This document shows, in pieces, positions 1 to 11,075 of a stretch of DNA of 64,000 nucleotides. The DNA comes from Blastobasis lacticolella (lineage: Eukaryota > Arthropoda > Insecta > Lepidoptera > Blastobasidae): contig LR990060.1 in the NCBI GenBank assembly GCA_905147135.1, forward strand, positions 10,928,001 to 10,992,000, read 5' to 3'. Position 1 is the stretch's first letter, and each line of letters begins with the position of its first letter. The notes beneath the pieces were generated by a model. It worked only from the letters and a program-made list of their open reading frames with translations, had not been told where the DNA came from and did no database searches. Made by a program: the position numbers and the translations under genes.

Positions 1-755
1 CTGGCATGTTTTGGTATAGGTACACCTATTTTTTGACGGTATACCCTGGCCTCTTAACCACTTAAGCGAACTTTATTAAAAAGGCGCTTTTCAAGCATCG
101 CTGGAAGGATATTTTTGTTCCATCGGAACTGTCACAGGACGTTCAACCGGAAAAAAGGAATTTCTTTCGTGATTGGAAGTAACTACCACACCTGCAATAT
201 TCCTCCAGAAGTAATGTATCCCCTGGTCTCCGTGCCGTCTATATAGAGCACAACCTCAAGGCTTGTTATCAGGTACCGGTCAGCATCGGCTTCGCTATCG
301 TATGCATTCTGAAAGCAATAGAAATTCTGAAAGCTAAGATATTTTTATAATGAGTAAAGAATCCGTAGTTTAGCTACATGAAAAGGTTGATGAATGTGAA
401 AGAAGCGAGAGAGATGTCAGGACCGTAGCCAGGGACAATACGTTCATACATAAAGGCAGACTATGGACCGCCACTTTGCTCTGTCCTGACACAACCCCCT
501 AGCCTCGTATATATCCACAACTATCCACGAGGGGGACAATGTGGTCACATTATGTAAATTATGTAGCTAAACATCGGAAAACTGTTAAAACCAAAAATAT
601 ACCTTCATTCGACTGTAATTTTTTTTGGTGTTTGGATAAACCATTAGTCTACAAATCTATGTAGCGAGATTAAAAACAATCAAATAATTATGAACTGCAA
701 CAAAATTCAACAAACCATTTACAATTATTATTTGACACATTTTGGACCTAGACAT
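1..755. other. Intergenic, nothing recognised
   Basis: No coding exon, RNA gene or recognised repeat is visible. The stretch is AT-rich and ends at the 8-base target duplication of the hAT-type element that starts at 756. The short open frame at 690-881 runs into that element and is chance. Confidence 0.4.
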
Positions 756-1111
756 CAGCGTTGCCAGATCGTACCTTTTGGTACGATTTACGTACTATTT
801 GGCCGACTGTCGTACCTTTGGCGTACTTTGCTCCACATCGTACTATTTAGTATGTTTTTACAAAATGCTAAATTTAATTGAGGTCACTTCGCCTTTTGCT
901 GTCCGCGAAATACCGTAAAATAATGGAAGGAAGGGTTGATTTTGGCCACCGGCACCATTTTATTGACTAAAAATCGTCTCCCCCCCCTCCCCAAGGCCGG
1001 TAAAATATAGGTAAAATACAGAAGATAAGGTGAATCGTAACTTTTTAGTCATTTTCGTACTATTTTAAAAGCACGGACGTACTTTTTTGGAAACTACTGC
1101 TGGTAACACTG
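756..1111. mobile_element. Non-autonomous hAT-type element (MITE) with 8-bp target duplication
   Basis: The left end reads CAGCGTTGCCAG and the right end CTGGTAACACTG, imperfect 12-bp inverted repeats with the CAG start usual for hAT elements. Both ends are bordered by the same eight bases, ctagacat, at 748-755 and 1112-1119, which is the hAT target-site length. The 356-bp interior has no transposase frame and repeats short 'cgtac' words. The element is therefore a MITE mobilised by a transposase encoded elsewhere. The exact duplication fixes the boundaries. Confidence 0.85.
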
Positions 1112-1204
1112 CTAGACATAGCATAAAGCATGTTATCACAAATTACTCTTGAAATAAAAGCGGTTAAAACGATACTGGATTGTCTAGGTCGTAAAATTAT
1201 GAAC

Positions 1205-1480
1205 CATCATCATACTCACAGCCGATAACAGTCCACTGCAGAACTTAGGGCCTGTCCCTCCAAAAGTGGAGGTTATTGCCATAATCTCCACGCTTGGCAG
1301 GCGGGTTGGAGATCGCAGTGTATAGTTATAAATAAAACAATGGAAAGCGCTTCTACCCATTTTTCAGCCTACGCCTTTCGAGACTAAGATATTTTGCCCC
1401 GAAAACATTAGTCGCCTTATACGACACCAACGAGTGTAAGGGGTTGGTGCTATTCTACTCTGCTGGGCACCACATGGCCA
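1205..1480 (+). repeat. Interspersed repeat family C, copy
   Basis: A roughly 270-bp repeat containing 'acagtccactgcag', then 'ggttattgccataatctcca', and ending near 'accacatggcca'. The same sequence recurs at about ten places in the window on both strands. It begins with a cat/atc-rich run, suggesting the 3' end of a retroelement read from the opposite strand. No coding potential is preserved. Confidence 0.8.
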
Positions 1481-2488
1481 ATTATGAATATATCCTTAAA
1501 TTATATCAAAAATATTAAACTTACGTTTGCGGATGGGTAAGACAGCGTGAGGTTGATATCTTGCCGGGGAAACGTCCATGATTTGGTCCCATACACCAGG
1601 AGATAGGCGTCTGAAAGGAAAAATTGACATCATACTCAATACAAAATGTCAAACAACTGGACGGACCGAATATAAATTGAAAGCTAAGGAAATACGTATT
1701 GTTGAAAATTTTCAAAGGTTGAAATTATTGTTAAAATTTTTAGTTATAATGGCGTATAATTCGTGTCGGAGTTTTGGTGGAGTTGTAGCGAAACCGAGTG
1801 TGTTGTGGGCAACACCGAGCGCCCCCCGTATTACTTTGTAATTTTTTTAAAAACAATTTTTTTCAATGTTTTCGGACTTGTTCCGACTCTATGCAATTTA
1901 TTTGTAAACCAAATATTTACGACTTGAGAGTACGAAACTGTCTTATATTTCTCGTGGAGGGAGATGAAAAGTAGAGTGTGTCACTCACACTCACAAATTA
2001 TGATTTTCTCAGGCAGCGTATTATGAATCCTTCGCTTCATTCTTCAAAATCACAGCCACAACAAAAAAATTGCCAGTAAGGTAGCTAACTTTCCAATCAT
2101 TTGCTTCAAAATTGTTCCCTCACCTATTATTTTGCATAATGTATTCGGACCTAAAATCGATTCCAATAATTTTTTAAATTTTCTTGAGTAACCGTCTCCA
2201 TCCTTATTACTCTGTTACCCTGTCACCTTTTACTTAATTGGAAGGCACACAGTGCCGTGTCTGGTACAGTAATGCCATTGGAAAATAACAGACCGTTTAG
2301 GGGATATCTGGTTCCGTCGTTGGATACAGCCCTGCCTTCTCACTTGTCTGTGACCAGGAGACTATAAGTTAGGCGTAGATACTGGAATATTGTGTACCGT
2401 CTGGCGAATCTCGCTTGTTCAATACGCGCCAGAGGCCGACAAGATGACTACCACCAGTGTCTGGAATTATTTTAGCGGATTCTGAAAT

Positions 2489-2680
2489 AGATGGAACTAG
2501 TGGACCCGGCGCGACTTCGTTTGTATACGCCTACTTTCCCCCACGGATCTTTTTTCCCTGCTTCTTAACCTTTCACTTTAATCACTCTATTTGTTGTTAA
2601 AATCCGTAATATGAAATATCTAAGCGAACATACGGCAATATAGACAGACGGCGGGAAGTGTCTTTGTTTTATACGTAAAA
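2489..2680 (-). mobile_element. Helitron 3' end fragment (first of a tandem pair)
   Basis: On the minus strand the element ends in a short hairpin, then gggtcca and CTAG followed by T, the Helitron CTRR 3' signature. The body shares 'aatcactctatttgttgtt' and 'gacagacggcgggaag' with the copy immediately to its right and with the copies near 38.0 and 61.8 kb. It is non-autonomous and carries no Rep/helicase coding. Confidence 0.65.
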
Positions 2681-2875
2681 CTAGCGGACCCGGCGCGACT
2701 TCGTTCGTATAGGCCTACTTTACCCCTACGTCCCATTTTTTTCTTGATAAACCTTCCTCTTGAATCACTCTATTTATGTAATCTCAAAACCCGTTGCGTA
2801 GTTTAAAAGATCTAAGCGTATACATAGGGACAGACGGCGGGAAGCAACTTTGTCTTATCCCATGTATAGATATAG
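2681..2875 (-). mobile_element. Helitron 3' end fragment (second of a tandem pair)
   Basis: This begins with the same ctag-cggacccggcgcg terminus as its neighbour and continues through the shared 'cttcctcttgaatcactct' and 'gacagacggcgggaag' blocks. Two same-strand copies directly abutting suggest insertion next to an existing end, or readthrough duplication. No coding frame is present. Confidence 0.65.
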
Positions 2876-3193
2876 ATAGATGACATTTCAATTATTGCAC
2901 TTTTTTTTTCATCTCCACGTCTGTGGTTGCGCAGATGAAGATAGATATCCCTAGAATACTCTACAGAATGCGAAAGTAACTTTACAAAACATATATCTTC
3001 TACAAACACACCTCACATAGAACGGCAACTTACTTTGTATTTCTTTAGACCAGACTTAGAAACGGTCCTAGGGCCAGACAGACTTACGTCACAGCCGCTA
3101 CTACCTAGACACCAGGATAGCATGCAGTGTAAGGGGCTGTGTCTAGATTTTCCACGCATCTCGTATATTAACTATATCTACCGTCTACGTTAG

Positions 3194-3510
3194 ATGTTAG
3201 ATCACAAGTTAGGTAGATCAGTGTTGTTTACTACAGGGCGTTGTACACAAATTTTGATGACACAAATTTTAGAACTACGTCGACCAAACATAACTGAAGA
3301 GATAACAGATATACTAAGGTTATGGAATGAACTACCTGGAGAGGTTTTCCCTAGAGAGTTCAAGAAAGGGGTAAAAGGTTTTTACGGGGTCGGCAACGCG
3401 TGGGTGATGCCCCTAGTATTGCAAACGTCCATAGGCTGCGTGACTGCTTACCATCAGTAAGGTAGCTAAACTATGTTTGCCACCTTAGTGGTATAAAAAA
3501 ATATGTATAC
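3194..3510 (+). mobile_element. LINE 3' end (non-LTR retrotransposon), degenerate
   Basis: The open frame at 3194-3460 contains a C-terminal reverse-transcriptase-ORF signature (LRLWNELPGEVFPREFKKG) followed by a tail with 'ggcaacgcgt' and a final 'gtttgccaccttagtgg', then A-rich sequence. The WNELP...VFP block is typical of C termini in Jockey/CR1-group LINE proteins. A related tail lies at about 57760-57935. The copy is strongly 5' truncated and not functional. Confidence 0.7.
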
Positions 3511-4720
3511 ACACTGTTAAAGACACAAAGATACAGCACTTATTGCACCTATGCACTCATAAAGTATACTACCTATATTTTAATTTTATGTATGTATGTG
3601 ACAACTTCGCTATTTTTGGAATTTGGGCAGCTTTGGCCACTGGGTCAGATAAGTTCGTGGCACTATACATAGTAAATCATACAGAAGAAAAATGTGAATA
3701 CACAAATAAGTATCTTGTATTGCGTGCAAGGGACAAAATTACAATAAGTTTAATGACACCTACCAGAGCCCTGCCGTTGTCACTTCGTTTGATAATGGGA
3801 ACTAACTTCAACTACGTGGAACAACCAATACTGCTACCTGAGATAGTAACTCTACCTCTACAATGCTACCCTTCATACCTATACATATAATAATAAACTT
3901 TATTGAACATTCAATATATTTAACTAAAAGCATTTTTTTTTTCTAATAAAACAAAAAACATAAATGAAACCTTAATCAAAAGCCTAAACCTACAAATATG
4001 GGGAGAGTGCCTATAACGCTGGCTGCATTCCTTCGCTGGAATGGCAACCTAAGGAGCCTCGTGGTCAGCAGTGGTACGAATTATTATATTTCCTAATACT
4101 CCAAAAATACTATGTAATTTGTTAATAACTACGTTAGGGTTTGAGTTTTGTACGCTAACAATGATTGTGGATATTATTTTACCGTGGCCCAGAGAGTCAT
4201 ATGGCCAATGCCACAGTTTAATATCCTTTGAAATACTTAAATCACTTAAGTTTTCCTTTCACGATTAAACTTTACCTACGGAATTCTACGCCACAGCCAC
4301 ATCACAGACTTTGGACTAACTCGATACTAGGAATGCATAGCAGATTGGGAGCAACCCGTCTAGCGGCAGGTCTAGCTCTCGTGTAGGCAGGGATGACGAA
4401 TACGGGAATATTAAAAACATAAAGACTCTGCTAAAAATGTGTTATTTTAAAAGGAATATGATTTGACGATTTCACTTAGAAACAGTCATCAGATCTCATG
4501 AAGATCCAAGCCCCTGACTCTACAAAGCCTAACTTTAAAATACTAACTTTAAAAGGATTACAACAAGATGCTTTCAATGTCTGCAAGCAGATTCAAAGTG
4601 TTTAGGTAAGCGCTCTGCGATGTAGGTCAAATTCTCAGGACGACAAATTCTAAAGAGATTAACTTTATAAGTTGTTGAACTCAATTCTCCCTGGGGAATT
4701 TTCCAGCAAACTAATGTTCA
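3511..4720. other. Intergenic, nothing recognised
   Basis: No gene or bounded repeat is supported. An open frame at 3543-3890 has biased, non-protein-like composition and no signal peptide or motif, so it is not called. The sequence is AT-rich, with a tract of T residues near 3930. Confidence 0.35.
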
Positions 4721-4904
4721 ACGTTATATGAATGCCTTAATCAATAAAACATCTAGAATGTTGGGATTTGTGACTCGTTGTTCCAGAGACTCCTCCATGT
4801 CCCAGTCAGTCAGGTCAGGAGGTCGTTTCTTATTTAGTAAGATCCGGACTACGTCATAATTATTGTAACGGCATAAACAATTTGTTCTCGTACAGACTTC
4901 TAAG

Positions 4905-4990
4905 CCTCTAATCTGAAAGGAGTTTGAATCCTGGCATAAGCCGGGATAAATAACTAGTATGACAACGGAGATGATGAAGACAACTCGCAA
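4905..4990 (+). repeat. Retroelement-like repeat, 'aagccggga' family
   Basis: The segment 'gaatcctggcataagccggg' followed by gatgatgaag matches the pattern at about 42905-42972 and 53880-53950. The inverted version lies at about 24350-24640 and 56870-56950. The atg/gat-rich end suggests an RTE-like LINE tail. The hydrophobic minus-strand frame that crosses it (4724-5047) is therefore not considered a gene. Confidence 0.45.
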
Positions 4991-5089
4991 TGGGAGACGA
5001 ATAACTATCTCACACACATACATGAAGCTCACGTCTCTGTCGCACAAGTGCGGTTGGCACCAGACTGAAGCATTGCTTCTTTAGTATTA

Positions 5090-5210
5090 GCATTCACATA
5101 CACAGGCACATACACACCCACACCTACACCTACATCCAAACACACACACACACAAACACACACACACCTATCCACATACACACCCACACCTGCACACATA
5201 CACAAGTGTA
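5090..5210. repeat. CA-rich microsatellite
   Basis: About 120 bp of interrupted (CA)n with variants such as cacacctaca and acatacacac. The minus strand is open only because of the repeat and encodes a Val/Cys-rich nonsense string. Confidence 0.9.
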
Positions 5211-5407
5211 GCATATTGAAATGTATGACAGTGTTAACTGCGAAAAAGCTTTATTAACTTATATTTGTTTCAAACTAACTTAGTTCATAAACCATTACAA
5301 TTTATGTAGTATGTAATTGCAATTGATGGGAAGATGCAACTGTCTCCCGTAACACAGGTCTGTACCTAGCTCGGGATTCAGTGTATACTGATGTGTGCAA
5401 CGATTAT

Positions 5408-5456
5408 GGAAATAAATGTCTATTTATGTCTTTATGTCTTATGTCTTATGTCTTAT
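5408..5456 (+). repeat. Short tandem repeat, ttatgtc unit
   Basis: Several adjacent copies of a seven-base word (ttatgtc, with one tttatgtc variant) form a tail-like array, perhaps the 3' end of an old retroelement. Confidence 0.7.
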
Positions 5457-5552
5457 GACTGTGAACCGCCACCTGACCTGACACAACAGTCCGACTAACT
5501 GAATAGCTGTCACTTATATTTGTTTCAAACCAAACTCGCGTTCTTTACACAT

Positions 5553-5666
5553 ATTATTATATTAGACGGGACTTACACGCAACGTACCTTTTCGATTTGT
5601 TATCCCGACATTTGTAAAACAAAACCAAAAGTACGCCGCGTGTAAGTCCCGTCTGATACAATAATA
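5553..5666. mobile_element. MITE with about 20-bp terminal inverted repeats
   Basis: The left arm contains agacgggacttacacgc (about 5564-5580) and the right arm its exact complement gcgtgtaagtcccgtct (5638-5654), with matching AT-rich outer flanks. The loop of about 57 bp has no coding frame. A TA target duplication is possible but not certain. It lies 13 bp beyond the splice donor of the minus-strand exon at 5679-5991, so it sits inside that gene's intron. Confidence 0.8.
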
Positions 5667-5678
5667 ACTGTCACTTAC

Positions 5679-5991
5679 CGTTGAAATTGTCCAGCGAACA
5701 GTAGAACCTCTTCACCGACTTGTACAGAGTGGAGTTGATGGTATGCGTCGACTGCGTCTGGTTCACGACGTTGACGTCGCTCCCACCGAATACTGGCACC
5801 AAACCGTCAGGGTTATTGTCATAGGTCTGTTCCACCACATTTATCTGGTGTTGGTCAGAATCGCGAGCTGTCAGTTCATATACGGAACTGCTATCCGCCG
5901 ATTCCTTAGAATTGTGCGCGACAACCAAACTGTCGGAAGACGGGAACAAATGAATTAATAAACATAGTAAGAATATAGCTTCTCTTTTCAT
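5679..5991 (-). CDS. First coding exon of an unrecognised secreted protein
   Basis: The frame starts with a clear signal peptide (MKREAIFLLCLLIHLFPSSD) and runs 104 codons plus one base. It stops being coding at C-G/GTAAGTGA, a near-consensus splice donor on the minus strand, so this is a 5' exon in phase 1 rather than a complete gene. The mature part is polar, rich in Ser, Asn, Asp and Val, with two NxT/NxS sequons (NQT, NST) and a single Cys. A stretch with D-N-N-P-D-G and V-F-G-G faintly recalls the DG...GG core of MBF2 proteins, but this is too weak to assign. Following exons would lie at lower coordinates and were not identified. Function unknown. Confidence 0.55.
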
Positions 5992-6299
5992 GATAAAAAC
6001 GTTTTGATGATAAAAATTACATGTTGTACTTATTAACGCGTCTCAAACTAGAATGAAGTAATTGATAATGTGACTAATTAGTATGATTACCTAACTTAAA
6101 ATTGGTGATAATTCTCGATAGAGAGTTGATAAATTCGGTTGCGACGGAAGGTATTACGTTTATCGCGGAAAGTAAAGAGGAGTATTATAATTGTTTTTCG
6201 GTTCTTAATTAGGTATAGTACCTCACAGGTGTTAGGACTGTAACTACGTTTTACCGCGTAATGTTGGCGTAAACGTCGTGGTTTGATTGGAAATAATAA

Positions 6300-6480
6300 T
6301 CTTGGCGTCAATATGCCGGTTGTGCTCGAGGGCCTGGGGTCCGCCTTAACCATGATCCAGGATTTGGCAGGTCATTACAGTATTACAGTAGAGTGACTGC
6401 CGTCTGACCTCCGTGACTACATTGGATCATGGTAACATATACAGTCGCCTAAATGTGTTTACTTACGATGTTTCACCCCG
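6300..6480 (-). repeat. SINE family A copy, partial
   Basis: This contains the body of the family (ggttgtgctcgagggcc, accatgatccaggatttggc) in minus orientation but lacks the tRNA-like head. The minus-strand open frame over part of it (6096-6353) is not a gene. Confidence 0.75.
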
Positions 6481-7076
6481 CCGCCACCGTATCAGCATCA
6501 TTTACTAAACTTACTCTCAGTAAAAGTTATTTAGACTGTGAAAGCGCCGTAGGATCGAGTACAAGTAAAATTCTACTTTGTAGCTATTAAGTAGACCTGT
6601 TTTTTTTAAATAGGGGAATTCTTCTGAAGATATCACTTCACCCGGGGGAGTAACGTGGATATGTGGGATTGCCCTACCCACTAAAATCCCTCTATCTATC
6701 CACAACCGCTTTTAATTGAAACACCACAGGACCTCATACATAGTTTGCACTGTGATGTTTCGGCGGATACCCAAACTGTACTGGGTCTATCAGCATGTAC
6801 GGGAGACATCCTGATACACTAGGATGTCACCCAGTCATGTGGAACCGTGCAATGCAGGTAAGGGCCCCCCGACTCTTCCCCACTGGTCCCACTAGGATGG
6901 AGGAAGGAGACGATTGTATCGCCTTCTCCTTGGCCCCGTGCGCCTAGACGTTTAGGAGACCTACAAAACTCACGAAACTTCTGTAGTTAAACAGTCACTA
7001 ATCAATGTTGGTACCCACAATAAGCTTGCCTTTTGTTTCTATATAGGTTTGTTATATAATAAATAATATATATATG

Positions 7077-7330
7077 ACGACCTGAGTGGTTCAATGGTCA
7101 ACATCTCTGTCTGCCACGCAAGAGGTCCCGGGTTCGATTCCCGGCCGGGCAGAAATTGAAATGATGAATTTTAATTTCTGTTACGGGTCTGGGTATTCTA
7201 TGTATAATAAGTATGTATTTAAAAAGTATTTAAGTAGTATATCAGTTATCTAGCATTCATAGTACAAGCTTTGCTTAGTTTGGGGCTAGATGGCGCTGTG
7301 TAAATTTGTCCACGAATATTTATTTATTTA
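7077..7330 (+). repeat. SINE family B, full copy with tRNA-like head
   Basis: The head has a B-box-like ggttcgattcc (about 7131) preceded by a weak A-box region at 'gagtggttcaatgg'. It is followed by the inverted words gaaattgaaatgatgaat and attttaatttctgtta, and then a body ending in 'ggggctagatggcgctgtg' and an AT-rich tail. Other copies are at 9672, 16780, 27830 and 36025. The head does not fold as a complete functional tRNA. Confidence 0.8.
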
Positions 7331-7870
7331 TTTATAGTATTTATTATTGTATAGTGTAGGCATAGTTATTTATATATGTGTATTTTTATAGGTCTAAATA
7401 TATTTATTTAGGTTAAGTTAATTTACTTAGTATGTTTATAGTATAGGTACTCATTGTTGCCTCCACCGCTCGTTAAAGCTCCTTTTAGCTTATCTAAGGT
7501 TAACTGTAAGAAATCCCATTGTGTCCCTTTGCAATGTATTTTATATCACTTTTGTTATATAGTTCTAAGGTATTTGATGCAATAGAGCAACAAACCACCT
7601 TATAATATATCATCATCAACCTATAAATAAATCAGGTAAAATTTACGTAATTTTCATAATTACAATCATAATCATAATAAATTTATTTGCATGAACACAG
7701 TTTTATAATTCAGGTCTTAATAAATAATAAATCCGATACATTCAGTCTGCATGCAGACGTGCAAATATTAAGTTGGTGAGTATATGAATTTAAAAATGAA
7801 AATGTCACATAATTATAAAGAATGAGTTTTCAAGCTAAACGATGTCACCCGGATTTCGAGGATTAATATA

Positions 7871-8129
7871 GGTAGAGCTCGTCTAATCTAAAATGACGCG
7901 CCCCACTATCGCATTAACGCACACAAGCAAGTTTAAAGTATGGACGCAATACATATACAAATGCCGTTGTAATTGGTCATTCAGTTGCCGGTGAGATTCA
8001 AACGTAGGAGCACGCGTCGTTCATTGGCTCCCACACAGATGAAATGTCGTTATCAATATTTGCACTTACACATCGAAATCAACTAACTAAGTAGTGGGGC
8101 GCGTCATTTTAGACTAGACGAGCTCTACC
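7871..8129. mobile_element. MITE with about 36-bp terminal inverted repeats
   Basis: The left arm at 7871-7906 starts ggtagagctcgtcta and contains aaaatgacgcgccccac. The right arm at 8094-8129 is its near-perfect complement ending tagacgagctctacc. The 259-bp element has no open frame. No clear target duplication is visible, so the superfamily is not assigned. Confidence 0.85.
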
Positions 8130-9670
8130 ATTCTTGACGACATTAATGCTGGACTCTCTAAGAAAAGCCATTCTCAACTAATAATAATAATGTGGGAGTA
8201 ACTTCCTCCAATAACGCACAGAGCATTACCAATCCATCTGTAGAAAGGTGTACACTCCAACAGACAAAATCCATTTAATTGATATGCCACCAAACCCGAT
8301 ATGGAACTTGGACAAAAAAGGGCCTTACTGGGCCTCAATCAGTGGTCCCTTTTCCCCTCATTAGGGCTACTTAAACACTGTTATGGGCCGTTATATTCAC
8401 GCCTTAACTTTATTATGGGCCACTATGGGAACTATGGGCGACTGCATAACAAAGCAATCGATAGAGCTGTTATAACGATGTTTATTTATTTATTAAACTA
8501 TTTATTGCACACAAAGAGAGACAACACAGATATGACTGACACAACAGGCAGTACCTATTTTTAGCTGTTGTGGTGAGAGTTGAAAAAACTACGGTAAAAT
8601 GAAACGGTGGAAATTATAAAATATTAATTATTTATTTATTTATTTATTAGGTCATTTCACAGTTTAACAGCAGTGTAAAATATAAGTACATTATGGTTGA
8701 AATGCCAATGACAAAACTGCATTTTAAAATTTTAAATAAGTATATAGCCCGTAAGGAGCTTAGCATATAAATACCCTATTGACAAACAAAAAATCAATCA
8801 AAATAAGAATAAAACAAGGTAATACATGTATATTGGTGTGTGTGTATATGTGTGTATGTATATTCATTAATAATCTATTGAACAAATTCATAGAGCTATT
8901 GCACCGTTGTCTGATTTTGGATTAATGCAATACAATAATTATACATAATTAATGAAATGAACGGTTTTTGCATTTTTGCACAACGTTTTGCATTCGATCC
9001 CGATTTGCCATATCTACCTACAGTTTTCAAATTATTTAACTAATATTTCATATGAAATGCTATCTGTCGCCCATAGCGGCTTTAGTATGAACCAAAGAAA
9101 TTGGACATAGAGGTATGAGCGCTATAGTTTGAGCACGCAACTGACCGTTTTTTGCAGTTACACTGTCGCACACGAATGTATCAGTGAACTAAAGCCATAA
9201 TACGGTATATAATTGACAACGACGACGAGTCAACGTTTTATAAATTAATTAACAATGTCATTAATACGATAGTTGACGTAGGGGCAATAAACAGCTCCAC
9301 ATATTCCCCAGTCCCGAGTCGCAACAAATCAAATGCTACCTCCAACCGACCTTATTTCAAGTCATAAGTTTTATTATTTTCGTTTCATTCGTTTTCTACT
9401 ACCATACTTGATTTATTATAATTTATAGCATCTGTCCGGCAAACAAAACAATATATTCTTTTATTGCTTAGAAAACGTTGGAATGAAATTAATTACTTCT
9501 ATTTACATGACATTTAGTGGATTTTAATGGTCAGTTGAATAATTTTGGAGTCGTATTAGAAGCGAGTTGCTTGTAATAAGTCCATAGGGAACTACTAGGT
9601 GCATTAATAGGTACTAATAAAGTTGATTTTAGTATTGTAGTTCGCTGATTAATCATACCTAGTACATCCT
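8130..9670. other. Intergenic with LINE 3'-end remnants
   Basis: No gene is supported. At 8637-8700 a run of ttta repeats followed by 'catttcacagtttaacagca' matches the segment at 41853-41930, so both are the same retroelement 3' end on the minus strand. The remainder is AT-rich and unrecognised. Confidence 0.4.
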
Positions 9671-9671
9671 C

Positions 9672-9920
9672 TAACGACCGAAGTGGTTCAGTTGACTAAC
9701 ATGCCGATCGTCACACAGAGGTCCAAGGTTAGATTCCCGAGCGAGCAGAAATTGAAATGATGAATTTTAATTTCTGTTACGTGTCTGGGTGAATTATGTA
9801 TAAAAAGTATGTCTTAAAAAAACAAAATATATAAGTAGTTTATAAGTTATCTAACACCAATGACACAAGCTTTGCTTACTTTGGGGCTAGATGGCCTATT
9901 TGTCCAAGCACGTTATATTT
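9672..9920 (+). repeat. SINE family B, diverged copy
   Basis: The order of blocks matches the 7077 copy: a decayed tRNA-like head, 'gcagaaattgaaatgatga', and 'ggggctagatggc'. The B-box is changed to ggttagattcc, so this is an old copy. Confidence 0.75.
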
Positions 9921-10094
9921 ATTTATTCTTCCGACGAAACCGATACTTTTTATAAGAGCCAGGCATACGATCAATCTTGTCACCTGATGGTAAGTGATCA
10001 CCGCCGCCTATGAACATTCGCAACACCACCAGGGGAAATCGCCTTGCCGGCCTATAAGAAATAAATAAAAAAATAAAATTCGTTTATTACACAT

Positions 10095-10355
10095 GAAAAA
10101 AGAAAGATGAAGAAAGATGTAGACTCGTTCTTTGAAGGTTCCAATGTCGTACCAGCTCGGGAACGCCGCTGCAGGAAGATCATTCCATAGAATTGTCGTA
10201 CGCGGCAGGAAATTTCCAATTGGGTTTGGTAATCCATTAATGAGGCGGGCAACGCATCAGTGACTCCCCTGGTGTTGCTGATGTCCATAGGCGGCGGTGA
10301 CCACTTTCCATCAGGTGGCCCGCTTGCCTGTTTGTCTGCCGTATAACATAAAAAA
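10095..10355 (+). mobile_element. LINE 3' end, family D
   Basis: This contains 'cattccatagaattgtcgta', 'gaggcgggcaacgcatcagt', 'ggcggcggtgaccactttcc' and 'ggtggcccgcttgcctgttt', followed by an A-rich tail. Other copies in the window (10990, 11955, 14825, 15570, 39215 and 48303) share this end. The longest one still encodes a retrotransposon C terminus, which identifies the family as a non-LTR element. Confidence 0.75.
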
Positions 10356-10460
10356 AATGAATATACAATAGAAAACACTACACTTCAAGGGTGGTACCTA
10401 TTATCATATCATATCGTATTATATCATTTCATATCATGTAATAGTCATACATCGTCAAAA

Positions 10461-10735
10461 CATCATCATCACATCATCACGGCCCATAACAGTCCACTGC
10501 AGGACTTAGGGCCTCTCCCACAAAAAGGGAGGTTATTGCCATAATCTCCACGCTTGGCAGGCGCGTTGGAGATCGCAGTGTTATAATATAACAATGGAAA
10601 ATGCTGCTGCCCATTTTCCAGTCTACGGGGGCGCTTAGATCTTTTGCCTCGAAAACATTAGTCGCCTTGTACGACACCCACGAGTGTAAGAGGTTGATGC
10701 TATTCTACTCTGCCGGACACCACACGGCCGTGTCG
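10461..10735 (+). repeat. Interspersed repeat family C, copy
   Basis: Matches the 1205 copy across its length: 'acagtccactgcaggactta', 'ggttattgccataatctcca', 'gaaaacattagtcgcc', and the terminal 'ggacaccacacggcc'. Confidence 0.85.
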
Positions 10736-10984
10736 TCAAAACATAATTGATTAAAGTCAACAATAGTTAGTAGGTATAGTTAGGATAGTTAGTAGCAGCG
10801 ATGCGACTGTGGAGCTCCATCCCAAACCATGGAGCATCTGCTCTCTTGTCCTCTTTGTCCTGCTACCTGCTCTAGGGAGGAACTGTTCCTGGCCACTGAT
10901 AATGCCGTTGCCGTGGCCAACTACTGGGCAAGCCAGACCTAGGGTTTTCGAAAAATTTACTCGACGAAGAAGAAGATTTGAATA

Positions 10985-11075
10985 TAAAATACAAAATTGG
11001 TGTTGCTGATGTCCATAGGCGGCGGTGACCACTTTCCATCAGGTGGCCCGCATGCCTGTTAGTCTGCCGTCATCA
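10985..11075 (+). mobile_element. LINE 3' end fragment, family D
   Basis: The last roughly 90 bp of the family: ggtgttgctgatgtccatag, the gtgaccactttcc block and the ggtggcccgcatgcc block. The open frames at 10757-11032 on both strands arise from this and unrelated flank. Confidence 0.75.

Noticed and set aside
3543..3890. 115-codon plus-strand frame
   Set aside because: Low-complexity composition, no domain, no polyadenylation signal in a sensible place, and it follows a degenerate LINE end.
4724..5047. 107-codon frame with a hydrophobic segment
   Set aside because: It overlaps a dispersed 'aagccggga' repeat, has no family motif and has poor start context.
7077..7155. Possible tRNA gene with a perfect B-box
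   Set aside because: The same head recurs at several places followed by the same non-tRNA body, and the acceptor stem does not pair; it is a SINE head. The family A heads (for example 25554-25625) were rejected for the same reason.
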